This document shows, piece after piece, positions 1 to 9,240 of a DNA stretch of 64,000 nucleotides (position 1 is its first letter; every line of letters starts with the position of its first letter). The position numbers were made by a program, and so were the translations under genes. The stretch covers positions 97,686 through 161,685 of the forward strand of contig NZ_JABDQL010000025.1 in assembly GCF_013042245.1 (NCBI RefSeq), written 5' to 3'. This DNA comes from Winogradskyella sp. (GTDB lineage: Bacteria; Bacteroidota; Bacteroidia; Flavobacteriales; Flavobacteriaceae). The notes under the pieces are model-generated. The model was not told the DNA's origin. It saw only the letters and a program-made list of their open reading frames with translations, and did no database searches.

Positions 1-3000
1 CATCTAAAAATGGATCCTGTACCCAAAACTCAATATATTCTACATTGGCTTGTTCAAAATCTGTCGTTGTGATTTGTCTTGTAATTCCTGCCCAACTGTC
101 ATTGGGGTTTAAAGGTTGGTTATTTGATGCAGATGGGTCAAAGTTATAAGGGCCACGTTCAGTTGGATAGTACACTAAGTCTAGTGTATTAATTACTGCT
201 TGCTGCCCTTGTATCAAATCTATTTCAGGAAAAATTTCACGAATAAAAACACGTCGTGTGTATAAGTCAGAAACATCTTCGTCTGTAATTTCACTTGGTC
301 GTTGCGGTCCGTAGAATATAGGGTCAATGGTATACCAATTTAAAAACGCACGATCAAAACCATTTTGAATTCCTGGGTCATCCTCATTTCCTTGCGCGTA
401 AACACGACCAAGGTTTCGAGGCCTACTTGAAAGGCTCCAAACTAACGGTGATAATAAATCTATATTACCTTGTGTCCCTTCAAAATCGTCTATGTATGCA
501 GTTGCTTCGCCATTAAAATCAGTTCCTTTTGGTGCTCCTGGAGCGAGATAAGCAAACTCTCCTCTAATAGAAAAATTTGAAGGTGCATCTGTATCTATAT
601 TTGGAAGCTTGTTGACAAGCCTTGTTAAGAACGGTACTTCGGTAGCATAATTTCCATTCATGCCAAAGATTGTATTATTGATTGGCTCCGAGTCAAAATT
701 AGCTTTTTGGGTTATTGGGCGTTCATTTAAATTTAAAAGTGTAGCACCCAATAAAAAGTCTTCATTAAATTGATGCTCAACATTTACACCTGTAAATCGT
801 CTTGTTTGTTGACCAAATAATGCATTGTTTTCTACATCTACATTTATAGGTGTATTTGACGCTTTTAGTGACTCGTCTAAAATTTCAACACGGGCTGCAG
901 GATAATTGACAACGTAATCTATACCTTCAACCAATAACTGTCCGTTTGCTGTAACTCTTACCGAACCTCTTGCTGCATTAAATGGAATAGGTATTCCGCC
1001 ACTCCCACTACTTTTAAATCGTCCTTTGATTTGAAATTTATTTTTCTCAGCAGCATCTAACGCTTGTGTCTTGGTACTCTTATACAATAAATCGTAGACG
1101 TACTTTTCTTGATTGGGGTTATATGTTGCTGTGTTTTCATAATCTTCTGTCAGATCATTTGGATCATCCAAAACATCGAATAAATAATTACCAAAAGGCT
1201 GAACCTTAGTGAAAATAATTTTACCGTTTTGAACCAATACGGTTTGACCTGGTACAAAATCAAAAAAACCGTCACCGCCTTCTTGCGGATCGCCATTAAA
1301 GTTTAATCGGTCTAGATGAAATAAGCGTATGAGTGCTGTATCCTCAATTTCAGAATCATCACCTGATATAAATGTGTTATTATCGTAGAGCTGTGCAAAA
1401 GGTACAGGCACACCGTTAACTTCAGCTGGCGTAATATAGTTTAAGGGCGATGCTTCTGTATAGAATATGTTTAACCTAAAATCTTCTTGAGACAGTTGAA
1501 AAGCACCAGTATCATAGATATTCTTCATCATTAAATCCCAAATAGGCTCTTCAACAGCCGTTATAGCACTCTTTAACATTTTGAGTATTAAGCTCTGATT
1601 GTTTACTATTTGATTTCCATTAGTACCATCTACAACATTTGTTGCATCGACACCATCATTAGCAAACTCACCTACTTGAAATACTTCTCCCCCAACTGTA
1701 TATTGAAACGCTACGGCTAATACTTCGTCATTGAGTAATCGTTGATTTAGTGAAATATATCCCAATTGGGTGTTCAAGGTATATTCTTGTCCTTGATTAA
1801 GCTTACGTGCACTTTCTAGAATACCATAATCAAACCCTTCATTCACTTGCACTCCAATGCCATTTTGCACATTAGTAATATCACGAACATTGTCATTAAG
1901 TAGTGAACCCGCACCACCAACATTAGTAGGATCAAAATCGTTGTTGGAATCATCAGGAAAACTTGTACTTGGTACATTCACAAATCCTCCTGGAGGATTA
2001 TCTAAACCTATACGATCTGCTTCCCCTAAATCTTGAAACGCAACCACATTTCTAACATTCTGTGTTTGATTGTTTCTGTTAGTTACCCAAACCTCTATTC
2101 TTGTAATTTGGATATTATTATTGAGATAAGGATAAGTTAGCATAGCCCTATCGTAATTCTGCTCGAAATATTGAGCTAAAAAGAAGTGACGATTTTCATC
2201 GTAATCTCTTGCAAAAAACTCAAATTCCTCGAGAGTTCCTCCACCTTGAGCCGTCACAGAACGAGACTCAGATTGTTGTTCTGAAAAAACTGCTGTAACC
2301 GTAGTTTTACCAAACTGTAATTGTGTTTTTACCCCGAACAAACTTTGCGCTCCCGTAATTAGAGAACTATTGAGTGGCATGTTAACGTTCCCTATTTCAA
2401 TTTTTTGAATGATATCGTCCTCTGTTGGCGTGTATTCTAACTTTACTAAATTCTGAAAATCGAACGTACGTTCTGTATCATATTGCGCATTAACCTGAAG
2501 CCTTGTCCCAACTGTACCTGTTAAACTCATACTGATACGCTGATCGAAATCAAATGTAAAATTACTTCGATTACGTGGTGTAAATGTTGGGTTATCTTGT
2601 CGTGAAAATAAAACGCCCAAATCAACATCTACAGAACCTTGCGGAATTACAGAAATCTCATCTCCCCCAAAGAGTGTCGAAAAGAATCCTGGATTAAGAT
2701 AGAAACTTGGCAATAAATTTTTCTGAGCATCTTCGGTTCCTTCTTTCTGTCCAGCAGCCGCGTCAATCTGTTCTTTGTAATAGGCATTTAAACGTTCGCG
2801 TTGAACTAACTTCTTAAATTCCGCAGGTGTTAAAATTAATGGATAGTTAATATTGAATCCACCTATTTTTTCATTATAAATGTATCTGTCTAATACAGGA
2901 TCGTAAGTGTATTTTGACTCAATACTGCCTAGCTTAGGTAATTTAATATCTCCGAAAGTAACCGTAGTTTTGGTTGAATCTGTTTGTGTAGGATTGGTCT

Positions 3001-3097
3001 GAGCGTAAACCACTAGAATGCTCAAAAATCCTAATAAAAATAGGACCCATTTTAATTCTCCCAAGAAAAAAGATTTTTTAGCGGTGGTTGTATTCAA
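1..3097 (-). CDS. sprA: SprA, gliding motility / type IX secretion outer-membrane translocon (5' part, runs off window)
   Basis: The minus-strand frame is open from about 3097 to the left edge, giving roughly 1030 N-terminal residues of a protein that is usually about 2400 long. It is absent from the ORF track because it has no ATG start and no stop in the window. I place the start at TTG 3097: it opens a signal peptide (GELKWVLFLLGFLSILVVYAQ) and no in-frame ATG precedes that. Visible segments such as GGFNINYPLILTPAEF, FTFDFDQRISMSLTGTVGT and ANVEYIEFWVQDPF are typical of SprA (Sov in Porphyromonas), the very large beta-barrel through which type IX substrates cross the outer membrane. It begins 5 nt after the ruvA stop, as expected for an operon, and the ruvA-sprA order is familiar in Flavobacteria. 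The family call is strong; the exact start is less certain. Confidence 0.9.
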   Translation of the reverse strand, partial: MNTTTAKKSFFLGELKWVLFLLGFLSILVVYAQTNPTQTDSTKTTVTFGDIKLPKLGSIESKYTYDPVLDRYIYNEKIGGFNINYPLILTPAEFKKLVQRERLNAYYKEQIDAAAGQKEGTEDAQKNLLPSFYLNPGFFSTLFGGDEISVIPQGSVDVDLGVLFSRQDNPTFTPRNRSNFTFDFDQRISMSLTGTVGTRLQVNAQYDTERTFDFQNLVKLEYTPTEDDIIQKIEIGNVNMPLNSSLITGAQSLFGVKTQLQFGKTTVTAVFSEQQSESRSVTAQGGGTLEEFEFFARDYDENRHFFLAQYFEQNYDRAMLTYPYLNNNIQITRIEVWVTNRNNQTQNVRNVVAFQDLGEADRIGLDNPPGGFVNVPSTSFPDDSNNDFDPTNVGGAGSLLNDNVRDITNVQNGIGVQVNEGFDYGILESARKLNQGQEYTLNTQLGYISLNQRLLNDEVLAVAFQYTVGGEVFQVGEFANDGVDATNVVDGTNGNQIVNNQSLILKMLKSAITAVEEPIWDLMMKNIYDTGAFQLSQEDFRLNIFYTEASPLNYITPAEVNGVPVPFAQLYDNNTFISGDDSEIEDTALIRLFHLDRLNFNGDPQEGGDGFFDFVPGQTVLVQNGKIIFTKVQPFGNYLFDVLDDPNDLTEDYENTATYNPNQEKYVYDLLYKSTKTQALDAAEKNKFQIKGRFKSSGSGGIPIPFNAARGSVRVTANGQLLVEGIDYVVNYPAARVEILDESLKASNTPINVDVENNALFGQQTRRFTGVNVEHQFNEDFLLGATLLNLNERPITQKANFDSEPINNTIFGMNGNYATEVPFLTRLVNKLPNIDTDAPSNFSIRGEFAYLAPGAPKGTDFNGEATAYIDDFEGTQGNIDLLSPLVWSLSSRPRNLGRVYAQGNEDDPGIQNGFDRAFLNWYTIDPIFYGPQRPSEITDEDVSDLYTRRVFIREIFPEIDLIQGQQAVINTLDLVYYPTERGPYNFDPSASNNQPLNPNDSWAGITRQITTTDFEQANVEYIEFWVQDPFLD

Positions 3098-3102
3098 AAG
3101 AA

Positions 3103-3684
3103 TTATAAGTTTTTTAAGGCGTCTTTAATTAATGTTTCTACATTAGCATCTGGTTGTTGCGATACTAATTTTTCAATAACTTTTTCGGATTGTTTTTTAT
3201 TAAATCCTAAAACCTCTAATGCTGATAACGCTTCACTTTTATTCGTATTGTTTTGTGATAAAGAAACTTCATCAATTCCATACACCTTTAACACCTTATC
3301 TTTTAAGTCTAAAATAATGCGCTGGGCTGTTTTTGCTCCTATACCTTTGACAGACTGAATAATAGGCACATCTCCTGATGCTATCGCGTCTTTTACTTGT
3401 TCTGGATTTAATGAAGACAACATAGTACGTGCCGTACTGGAACCAACACCACTTACAGATAAGAGTAACTTAAAGATTTCACGCTCAGTTTTTGTTGAGA
3501 ACCCATACAAGGTGTGTGAATCTTCCTTAACTTGAAGATGGGTGTATAATCGCAAATGTTCTTTGTCTGGAATTTGTCCGAAAGTATGTAATGAAATATT
3601 AAGCAAATAGCCCACACCATTACAGTCTATAACTACATCTGTTGGATTCTTCTCAACAAGCTTTCCCTCTATGTGTGTAATCAT
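3103..3684 (-). CDS. ruvA: Holliday junction branch-migration protein RuvA
   Basis: The 193-residue protein has the standard RuvA length and order: an N-terminal OB fold (MITHIEGKLVEKNPTDVVID), two central helix-hairpin-helix units (LLSVSGVGSSTARTML near 78 and VKGIGAKTAQRIILDLKDK near 113) and a C-terminal three-helix domain (EALSALEVLGFNKKQSEKVI) that contacts RuvB. RuvA binds four-way junctions and loads the RuvB motor during recombinational repair. Here ruvA is not beside ruvB, which lies 5 kb upstream on the same strand; queG, the GIY-YIG gene and the malic enzyme gene intervene. It is followed 5 nt later by sprA. Confidence 0.97.
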   Translation of the reverse strand: MITHIEGKLVEKNPTDVVIDCNGVGYLLNISLHTFGQIPDKEHLRLYTHLQVKEDSHTLYGFSTKTEREIFKLLLSVSGVGSSTARTMLSSLNPEQVKDAIASGDVPIIQSVKGIGAKTAQRIILDLKDKVLKVYGIDEVSLSQNNTNKSEALSALEVLGFNKKQSEKVIEKLVSQQPDANVETLIKDALKNL

Positions 3685-3708
3685 GTAGTTAAAAAAAAGT
3701 TAATGCCT

Positions 3709-3716
3709 CAAATATA
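3709..3716 (-). promoter_or_regulatory. Possible -7 element for ruvA-sprA
   Basis: On the minus strand TATATTTG fits the Bacteroidetes -7 consensus TAnnTTTG and lies 25 nt before the ruvA start. A TTTG lies only 15 nt upstream instead of the usual 19, so the -33 match is imperfect. The 80-nt gap after the malic enzyme gene leaves room for a promoter here. Confidence 0.35.
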
Positions 3717-3764
3717 ATATAATTATTGAGACAAAAAAGCCCTTATAACTCACTATTACGTCAA

Positions 3765-6050
3765 CTATTTTTGTTTACGTTTTTCGCACTCTTGAGCATC
3801 GATTACAGCAATAGCCGTCATATTCACGATTTCATCTACACTTGCATCGAGTTGAAGGATATGTACAGGTTTTTTAAGTCCCATCATGATTGGCCCAATA
3901 GACTCTGCTTTATTAAGCTCTTTTAGCAATTTATAGGTAATGTTTGCAGACTCTAAGTTTGGAAAAATGAGCGTATTCACTTTATGCCCCGCAAGTTTAG
4001 AAAATGGGAAAATATCCTGAAGCATTTCGGAATTTAAGGCAAAATCCGTTTGCAATTCTCCATCAACAATCATATCAGGGTTACTTCGATGTAAATACCT
4101 CACGGCATCTCTTACTTTTTTGGTCCTTTCATTATCCGAAGACCCAAAATTCGCATACGATACCATAGCAATTACGGGCTCTATACCAAACATCTTTGCA
4201 GCACGAGATGTCATTTGTGCAATTTTAGCCAAGTCTTTGGCAGATGGGTCTATATTTATGGCTGTATCACTCAAAAACATAGGACCGCGTTGTGTCATCA
4301 TTATGTTGGTAGTTGCAATACGGGTAACACCTTTACCCATTCCTATAAGTTCTAACATTGGTTTTACAACGCTTGGGTAACTTCTAGAATATCCTGAAAT
4401 TAATGCGTCTGCATCACCTTCATTTACCATCATTGCTGCAAAATAATTACGCTCACGCATAATTTTTCCTGCTGAATATTTTGTGACACCGTTGCGCTGA
4501 TGTTGTTTCCAATAGGCATCTGCATACTTATCTTTTCTACCTGATTCTTCGTCAGATTTTGGGTCAATGATTAAAACATCAGCATCTTCGAATTCGATTT
4601 CTTTCATCAATTCTAAAATGGTGTCTTTTCGACCTAAAAGAATTGGTATGGCTACTCCTTCTTCGTATACAATCTGTGCAGCTTTCAATACATCTAATTG
4701 GTCTGCCTCTGCAAATACAACACGTTTTGGGTTTGTTCTAGCGCGATTTAATAGTAATCGAACAAGCTTATTATCTGAACCTAATCGTTCTAACAAACTG
4801 TTTTTATATTTTTCCCAATCTTCAATTGGTTCTTTTGCAATACCGCTTTCCATAGCAGCTTTAGCTACAGCTGGTGGCACCTCAGCAATTAACCTTGGGT
4901 CAAATGGCTTAGGAATAATATAATCCCTACCAAAAGTTAATCGTGTTTCGCCATATGCGATATTCACTTGTTCAGGAACAGGCTCTTTGGTTAGATTTGA
5001 TAGTGCTTTAACTGCTGCCATTTTCATGGCTTCATTAATTTTTGTTGCTCTCACATCTAGCGCTCCTCTAAAAATAAAAGGAAAACCTAAAACATTATTT
5101 ACCTGATTTGGATGGTCGCTACGACCTGTTGCCATAATAATATCATCCCTTGTATCTATGGCCAATTGATAACTTATCTCTGGGTCTGGGTTTGCCATAG
5201 CGAAAACAATAGGATTATCCGTCATTGTTTTTAACATAGCTGGCGTGACAATATCTGCCATAGATAAGCCTACAAATACATCGGCATCTACCATTGCCTC
5301 ATCGAGCGTGTCTATATTTCTATTTGTAGCAAACTCTGCTTTTTGGCTTGTTAAATTATCTCTGTCTTTTCTAATAACGCCTTTACTATCAAGCATAACA
5401 ATATTCTCACGCTTAGCGCCAAAAGCTTGGTATAAACGTGTACAAGAGATAGCCGCTGCACCTGCACCACTAACAACAATTTTAACATCTTCTATGTTTT
5501 TTTCGGCAAGCTCTAAAGCATTTAATAATGCTGCTGCAGAAATAATTGCTGTTCCATGTTGGTCATCATGCATTACAGGAATATCTAATTCCTCTTTTAA
5601 TCGGCGTTCGATTTCAAAAGCTTCTGGAGCTTTAATATCTTCTAAATTTATCCCACCAAAAGTTGGTGCAATATTCTTAACAGTTTCTATGAACTCATCA
5701 ACATTTTCAGTATCTACTTCAATATCAAAAACATCAATATCTGCAAATATTTTAAAAAGTAATCCTTTACCTTCCATGACAGGTTTAGAAGCCTCGGGAC
5801 CTATATTACCTAAGCCTAAAACAGCTGTTCCGTTAGAGATTACGGCGACTAAGTTGCCTTTTGTAGTGTACTTGTATACGTTTTCTTTATCTCTATCAAT
5901 TTCTAAACAGGGTTCTGCAACACCTGGAGAATATGCCAAAGACAAGTCACGCTGTGATGCGTATTTTTTTGTTGGGACAACTTTTATTTTACCTGGAGTC
6001 GGCTTGGCATGATATACTAATGCTTCGCGTCTTTTGCTTTGCTTACTCAT
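3765..6050 (-). CDS. maeB: NADP-dependent malic enzyme with C-terminal phosphotransacetylase-like domain (MaeB type)
   Basis: The protein has 761 residues, the size of two-domain MaeB enzymes. Residues ~10-420 are a malic enzyme: SPGVAEPCLEI near 40, GPEASKPVMEGKGLLFK near 84, the nucleotide-binding VVSGAGAAAISC near 195 and FAMANPDPEIS near 285. Residues ~430-755 resemble phosphate acetyltransferase (RVVFAEADQLDVLKAAQI, NIMMTQRGPMFLSDTAIN), a domain known in this family as regulatory and without proven catalysis. The enzyme decarboxylates malate to pyruvate with NADPH formation. It appears to have its own promoter (see 6073-6103) and is followed by ruvA in the same direction. Long plus-strand ORFs inside it are shadows. 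Confidence 0.95.
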   Translation of the reverse strand: MSKQSKRREALVYHAKPTPGKIKVVPTKKYASQRDLSLAYSPGVAEPCLEIDRDKENVYKYTTKGNLVAVISNGTAVLGLGNIGPEASKPVMEGKGLLFKIFADIDVFDIEVDTENVDEFIETVKNIAPTFGGINLEDIKAPEAFEIERRLKEELDIPVMHDDQHGTAIISAAALLNALELAEKNIEDVKIVVSGAGAAAISCTRLYQAFGAKRENIVMLDSKGVIRKDRDNLTSQKAEFATNRNIDTLDEAMVDADVFVGLSMADIVTPAMLKTMTDNPIVFAMANPDPEISYQLAIDTRDDIIMATGRSDHPNQVNNVLGFPFIFRGALDVRATKINEAMKMAAVKALSNLTKEPVPEQVNIAYGETRLTFGRDYIIPKPFDPRLIAEVPPAVAKAAMESGIAKEPIEDWEKYKNSLLERLGSDNKLVRLLLNRARTNPKRVVFAEADQLDVLKAAQIVYEEGVAIPILLGRKDTILELMKEIEFEDADVLIIDPKSDEESGRKDKYADAYWKQHQRNGVTKYSAGKIMRERNYFAAMMVNEGDADALISGYSRSYPSVVKPMLELIGMGKGVTRIATTNIMMTQRGPMFLSDTAINIDPSAKDLAKIAQMTSRAAKMFGIEPVIAMVSYANFGSSDNERTKKVRDAVRYLHRSNPDMIVDGELQTDFALNSEMLQDIFPFSKLAGHKVNTLIFPNLESANITYKLLKELNKAESIGPIMMGLKKPVHILQLDASVDEIVNMTAIAVIDAQECEKRKQK

Positions 6051-6072
6051 AATTTAAAACTAAATTAAGTTA

Positions 6073-6103
6073 CAAAGATACAGATTGTAAGTGGGTCTAT
6101 AAA
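6073..6103 (-). promoter_or_regulatory. Bacteroidetes-type promoter of maeB
   Basis: Minus strand shows TTTA (6100-6103), a 19-nt spacer and TATCTTTG (6073-6080), a close match to TTTG-N19-TAnnTTTG. The predicted start of transcription falls a few bases later, giving a leader of about 15 nt before the maeB ATG at 6050. Confidence 0.6.
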
Positions 6104-6188
6104 AGTTGGAAGATTTAGATTTTAAACATTTTTTGGTGTTGGGTATTGTCTTTAAAGCTTTCAATTTTCATTGTAACACAGTCCGAAT

Positions 6189-6300
6189 GTCATTCCGACC
6201 GTAGTGGAGGAATCTTACCGGTAAAAAGGAGTGTATGACATTTGACTTGACTACATTTAAGATTTCTCCATTACGCCTATGGCTCCAGTCGAAATGACAG
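6189..6300. repeat. Palindromic intergenic repeat, unit 1
   Basis: The unit opens with GTCATTCCGACCGTAGTGGA and closes with the imperfect reverse complement (CCATTACGCCTATGGCTCCAGTCGAAATGACAG), so it can fold into a long imperfect stem with a ~40-nt loop. Its loop differs from that of units 2 and 4. The 547-base gap 6051-6597 holds the maeB promoter and repeat units 1-3; I see no gene in it. Confidence 0.85.
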
Positions 6301-6346
6301 AACGTTAAAATGATGTTTAGTTTATTAACTCTTAACTTTAATTCTT

Positions 6347-6456
6347 GTCATTCCGACCATAGTGGAGGAATCTTAATGATGAACTAGTGTTCGAAACTTG
6401 ATTCTGCTGAATCTGAGATTTCTCCATTACGCCTATGGCTTCAGTCGAAATGACAG
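6347..6456. repeat. Palindromic intergenic repeat, unit 2
   Basis: Same ends as unit 1 but with the loop AATGATGAACTAGTGTTCGA, which is shared almost exactly with unit 4 at 7081. The bases between units 1-2 (6301-6346) and 2-3 (6457-6502) are also near-identical, so part of this block is a direct duplication with a period of 156 bp. Confidence 0.85.
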
Positions 6457-6502
6457 AACGTTAAAATCACGTTTAATTTATTAACTCTTAACTTTAATTC
6501 TT

Positions 6503-6560
6503 GTCATTCCGACGGAGGTCATTGAGCCTGTCGAAATGCAGCGGAGGAATCTTTAGATGC
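6503..6560. repeat. Palindromic intergenic repeat, unit 3 (rearranged)
   Basis: It begins GTCATTCCGACGG like the other units, then switches to a different inner part (GGTCATTGAGCCTGTCGAAA) before GCGGAGGAATCTTTAGATG. It looks like a composite of two related repeat types and lies just downstream of the GIY-YIG gene. Confidence 0.7.
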
Positions 6561-6597
6561 AACATCGTTAAACCGTAAGGTTCAACGGAGCCAAATC

Positions 6598-6933
6598 TCA
6601 AACTGCATCATTAAGAAACTTCAAAGTTGGATTAAACGATTTAATAAGCTTATCTTTTTTTTCTCGACGCCATCTTTTTAACTGTTTCTCTCTAGCAATA
6701 GCATCTTCAACATCAAAAAAATGCTCATAATAAACCAAGTACTTAAATCTATATTTATGTGTAAAACTCTTCGAGTAGGGTTCTGGATTGTTATGATAGT
6801 AGAGTCTGTCTTTTAAGTTATTGGTCATACCAACATACAATACAGTTTTAGCTTTATTAGTTACAAAATAGACATAATAATTATGTTGGGCTTGGACTTT
6901 TACCATAGCAAAGGTTTTCTGGAACATTATCAA
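6598..6933 (-). CDS. Small GIY-YIG nuclease-family (UvrC N-terminal-like) protein
   Basis: The 111-residue ORF contains a single GIY-YIG domain: YYVYFVTNKAKTVLYVGMTN (the GIY and YIG strands appear as YYVYFV and LYVGMT), the following arginine in LKDRLYYH, and the acidic helix VEDAIAREKQLKRWRREKKDKLI with the conserved glutamate. This is the COG2827/YhbQ-like stand-alone type. Its cellular role is not established in most bacteria. Translation may begin at the first ATG or at Met10 (MVKVQAQHN). The gene is bracketed on both sides by GTCATTCCG.../...TCGAAATGACAG palindromic repeats within a few hundred bases, suggesting that gene and repeats travel or spread together (inference). Confidence 0.85.
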   Translation of the reverse strand: MIMFQKTFAMVKVQAQHNYYVYFVTNKAKTVLYVGMTNNLKDRLYYHNNPEPYSKSFTHKYRFKYLVYYEHFFDVEDAIAREKQLKRWRREKKDKLIKSFNPTLKFLNDAV

Positions 6934-6994
6934 ATATACTCATTAAGGTGTTACAAAAAATTGAGATTCTAGATGAGATTTTGCAACGAAACCT

Positions 6995-7037
6995 GAGATT
7001 TCTCCTTTACGCCTATGGGCTTCAGTCGAAATGACAG
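6995..7037. repeat. Palindromic repeat half-unit upstream of the GIY-YIG gene
   Basis: GAGATTTCTCCTTTACGCCT...CAGTCGAAATGACAG matches the 3' half of units 1 and 2 with one or two changes. The usual 5' half is missing; the bases before it (GAGATTCTAGATGAGATTTT) look like degenerate repeat sequence. Confidence 0.75.
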
Positions 7038-7080
7038 TAGGACTTGGAATGGTAATTTAGTATAAAAATTAATCACTAAT

Positions 7081-7155
7081 GTCATTCCGACCGTAGTGGA
7101 GGAATCTTAATGATGAACTAGTGTTCGAAACTTGATTCTGCTGAATTTGAGATTT
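7081..7155. repeat. Palindromic repeat, unit 4 (3' end lost)
   Basis: This unit repeats the 5' arm GTCATTCCGACCGTAGTGGA and the loop of unit 2 with about one mismatch, then stops at GAGATTTTTT, so the closing arm is missing. It lies between the GIY-YIG gene and the queG stop at 7207. Confidence 0.8.
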
Positions 7156-7206
7156 TTTGGTATTATGAGATATAATATTATAACTCATTTTTCAAAATCT
7201 TAAGTT

Positions 7207-8139
7207 CTAATCCTTAATTTTCAAAAACCTGATATTTCGTTGTAAACCCGAAAACTTAGTTCGTTTTACAGCAGATTTTTTAAAGACTTTTCTAAACGTG
7301 TCTTCAGTGATGTCTTCCCAATCTTTTTTTGACATAGATAAGAGTTCAGGATGTGGATTAAACAATGGCTCATTATGGGATTTGCTAAAGCGATTCCATG
7401 GGCAAACATCTTGGCAAACATCACAGCCAAACATCCAATCGTCAAATTTTCCTTTAAATTCTGAAGGGATATTTTCTTTTAATTCTATTGTAAAATAGGA
7501 GATACATTTGCTACCATCTACAACATAAGGTGCTGTAATCGCTTGCGTTGGGCATGCGTCTATACATGCAGTGCATGAGCCACAATGGTCTGTGACGGGT
7601 GTGTCGTAATCAAGTTCTAGATCTATGATGAGCTCTGCGATAAAATAAAAAGAGCCTACTTTTTGAGTGAGTAAGTTACTGTGTTTTCCTATCCAACCTA
7701 AACCAGATTTTGCTGCCCAAGCCTTATCCAAAACGGGTGCCGAATCTACAAAAGCGCGTCCGTTGACTTCTCCTATTTCATCTTGAATAGTGTGCAAGAG
7801 TTCTTTTAGCTTGTCCTTAATCACAAAATGGTAATCGGTGCCGTAAGCGTACTTAGATAGCTTATAACTATTTGCTGTTTGCTCTTGGTTCGGAAAATAA
7901 TTCAATACTAAAGAGACGACACTTTTTGAGCCTTCTACCAATAATGTTGGGTCGAGGCGTTTATCGAAATGGTTTTCCATGTAACGCATTTTGCCGTGCA
8001 TATTCTTATTGAGCCAAGCTTCTAATCGGGGGGCTTCTTCTTCTAAAAATTCTGCCTTACTGATACCACAAGACAAAAAACCGAGGCGTTTGGCTTCAGT
8101 TTTAATAAGTGCTGTGTATCTGGCTTTGTTGTTAATCAT
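7207..8139 (-). CDS. queG: Epoxyqueuosine reductase QueG
   Basis: QueG reduces epoxyqueuosine to queuosine in tRNA anticodons with cobalamin and two 4Fe-4S clusters. Two cluster-binding motifs are visible, [16 protein letters not shown] near 193-208 and [13 protein letters not shown] near 246-258, along with the family stretches [13 protein letters not shown] and [10 protein letters not shown]. The ORF track starts at 8160, but the first seven codons (MQAKNLI) are read from a common intergenic repeat (GAGATTCTTCGCTTGCATTTCGA on the plus strand); Met8, at 8139, begins [13 protein letters not shown] and is the more likely start, giving 310 residues. It follows ruvB on the same strand with 60-70 nt between them. 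Confidence 0.93.
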   Translation of the reverse strand: MINNKARYTALIKTEAKRLGFLSCGISKAEFLEEEAPRLEAWLNKNMHGKMRYMENHFDKRLDPTLLVEGSKSVVSLVLNYFPNQEQTANSYKLSKYAYGTDYHFVIKDKLKELLHTIQDEIGEVNGRAFVDSAPVLDKAWAAKSGLGWIGKHSNLLTQKVGSFYFIAELIIDLELDYDTPVTDHCGSCTACIDACPTQAITAPYVVDGSKCISYFTIELKENIPSEFKGKFDDWMFGCDVCQDVCPWNRFSKSHNEPLFNPHPELLSMSKKDWEDITEDTFRKVFKKSAVKRTKFSGLQRNIRFLKIKD

Positions 8140-8140
8140 G

Positions 8141-8195
8141 ATGAGATTCTTCGCTTGCATTTCGACTGTGCTTAATGTGCAGCTCAGAATAACAT
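8141..8195. repeat. Intergenic repeat remnant between ruvB and queG
   Basis: GATTCTTCGCTTGCATTTCG followed by ACTGTGCTTAATGTGCAGCTCAGAATAAC belongs to the same broad class (GAxTCTTC...TTTCGAC, GCTCAGAATAAC) as the repeats near the GIY-YIG gene. It covers the first codons of the track's queG ORF. Confidence 0.6.
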
Positions 8196-8203
8196 TTAAA
8201 CTT

Positions 8204-9226
8204 TTAAAAAAGTCCTCCTTGCGTTGGCCCTTTAATTTTTCCTAAGTGTTTATAAGCTTGCTCTGTAACTTCTCGTCCTCGTGGCGTACGCATTATAAAT
8301 CCTTGTTGGATTAAAAATGGCTCATATACTTCTTCGATAGTTTCTGAACTTTCACTTACAGCTGTTGCTAAAGTTGTTATGCCTACCGGTCCACCTTTAA
8401 ATTTCTCAATAATCGTAGTTAATATTTTATTGTCCATTTCATCCAAACCATGTGCATCTACGTTTAGTGCTTCTAATGCAAATTTTGATATATTGATATC
8501 GATATTTCCGTTACCTTTTATCTGGGCAAAATCACGAACACGTCTTAAAAGTGCATTTGCAATTCGTGGTGTACCACGACTACGACCAGCAATTTCAATT
8601 GCAGCCTCCATTGTTATAGGCATATTCAATATCTGAGCACTTCGCTGAACAATTGTTGTTAGCAATTCTGTTTTATAATACTGAAGCCTACTACTTATTC
8701 CAAAACGTGCACGCATTGGTGCGGTTAATAGTCCAGAGCGTGTAGTTGCGCCAACCAATGTAAATGGAGCTAAATTGATTTGAACGGTTCTAGCATTTGG
8801 TCCAGATTCAATCATGATATCAATCTTATAATCTTCCATTGCAGAGTATAAATACTCTTCAACAATTGGACTTAAACGGTGAATTTCATCTATAAATAAA
8901 ACATCACGCTCGTCAAGATTTGTCAATAATCCTGCTAAATCTCCTGGTTTATCTAAGACTGGTCCTGAGGTAACCTTAATACCAGCGCTTAACTCATTAG
9001 CCAAAATATGTGCTAAAGTCGTCTTACCTAAACCTGGAGGTCCATGAAATAAAGTGTGATCTAAAGCCTCATCTCTGAGGTTAGCCGCCTGAACAAAAAT
9101 CTGAAGATTTTCTAACACCTTATCTTGACCTGTAAAATCATCAAAGGAGAGTGGTCTCAATTTCTTTTCGACATCAAGTTCTTCTGGTGAAAAATTTTCG
9201 TTTGTTGGATCTAAATTTTCGTTCAT
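8204..9226 (-). CDS. ruvB: Holliday junction branch-migration ATPase RuvB
   Basis: The 340-residue AAA+ ATPase has the usual RuvB length. Visible elements are the start of the large domain ([19 protein letters not shown]), Walker [14 protein letters not shown] near 61, Walker [12 protein letters not shown] near 109, sensor 1 [18 protein letters not shown] near 159, and the winged-helix C-terminus ([20 protein letters not shown]). It drives branch migration with RuvA. The gene lies directly after the cytochrome oxidase terminator and before queG, an order common in Flavobacteria. A TATATTTG -7-like box (9234-9241) sits a few bases before the ATG but lacks a good -33 partner. Confidence 0.97.
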   Translation of the reverse strand: MNENLDPTNENFSPEELDVEKKLRPLSFDDFTGQDKVLENLQIFVQAANLRDEALDHTLFHGPPGLGKTTLAHILANELSAGIKVTSGPVLDKPGDLAGLLTNLDERDVLFIDEIHRLSPIVEEYLYSAMEDYKIDIMIESGPNARTVQINLAPFTLVGATTRSGLLTAPMRARFGISSRLQYYKTELLTTIVQRSAQILNMPITMEAAIEIAGRSRGTPRIANALLRRVRDFAQIKGNGNIDINISKFALEALNVDAHGLDEMDNKILTTIIEKFKGGPVGITTLATAVSESSETIEEVYEPFLIQQGFIMRTPRGREVTEQAYKHLGKIKGPTQGGLF

Positions 9227-9240
9227 ATTAAAACAAATAT

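Noticed and set aside
5245-6012. 255-residue plus-strand ORF inside maeB
   Set aside because: Antisense shadow of a well-conserved coding region; Ser/Ile-rich composition and no domain.
6189-7155. CRISPR array
   Set aside because: Units are long, palindromic, irregularly spaced and share their inner sequence; no cas genes nearby.
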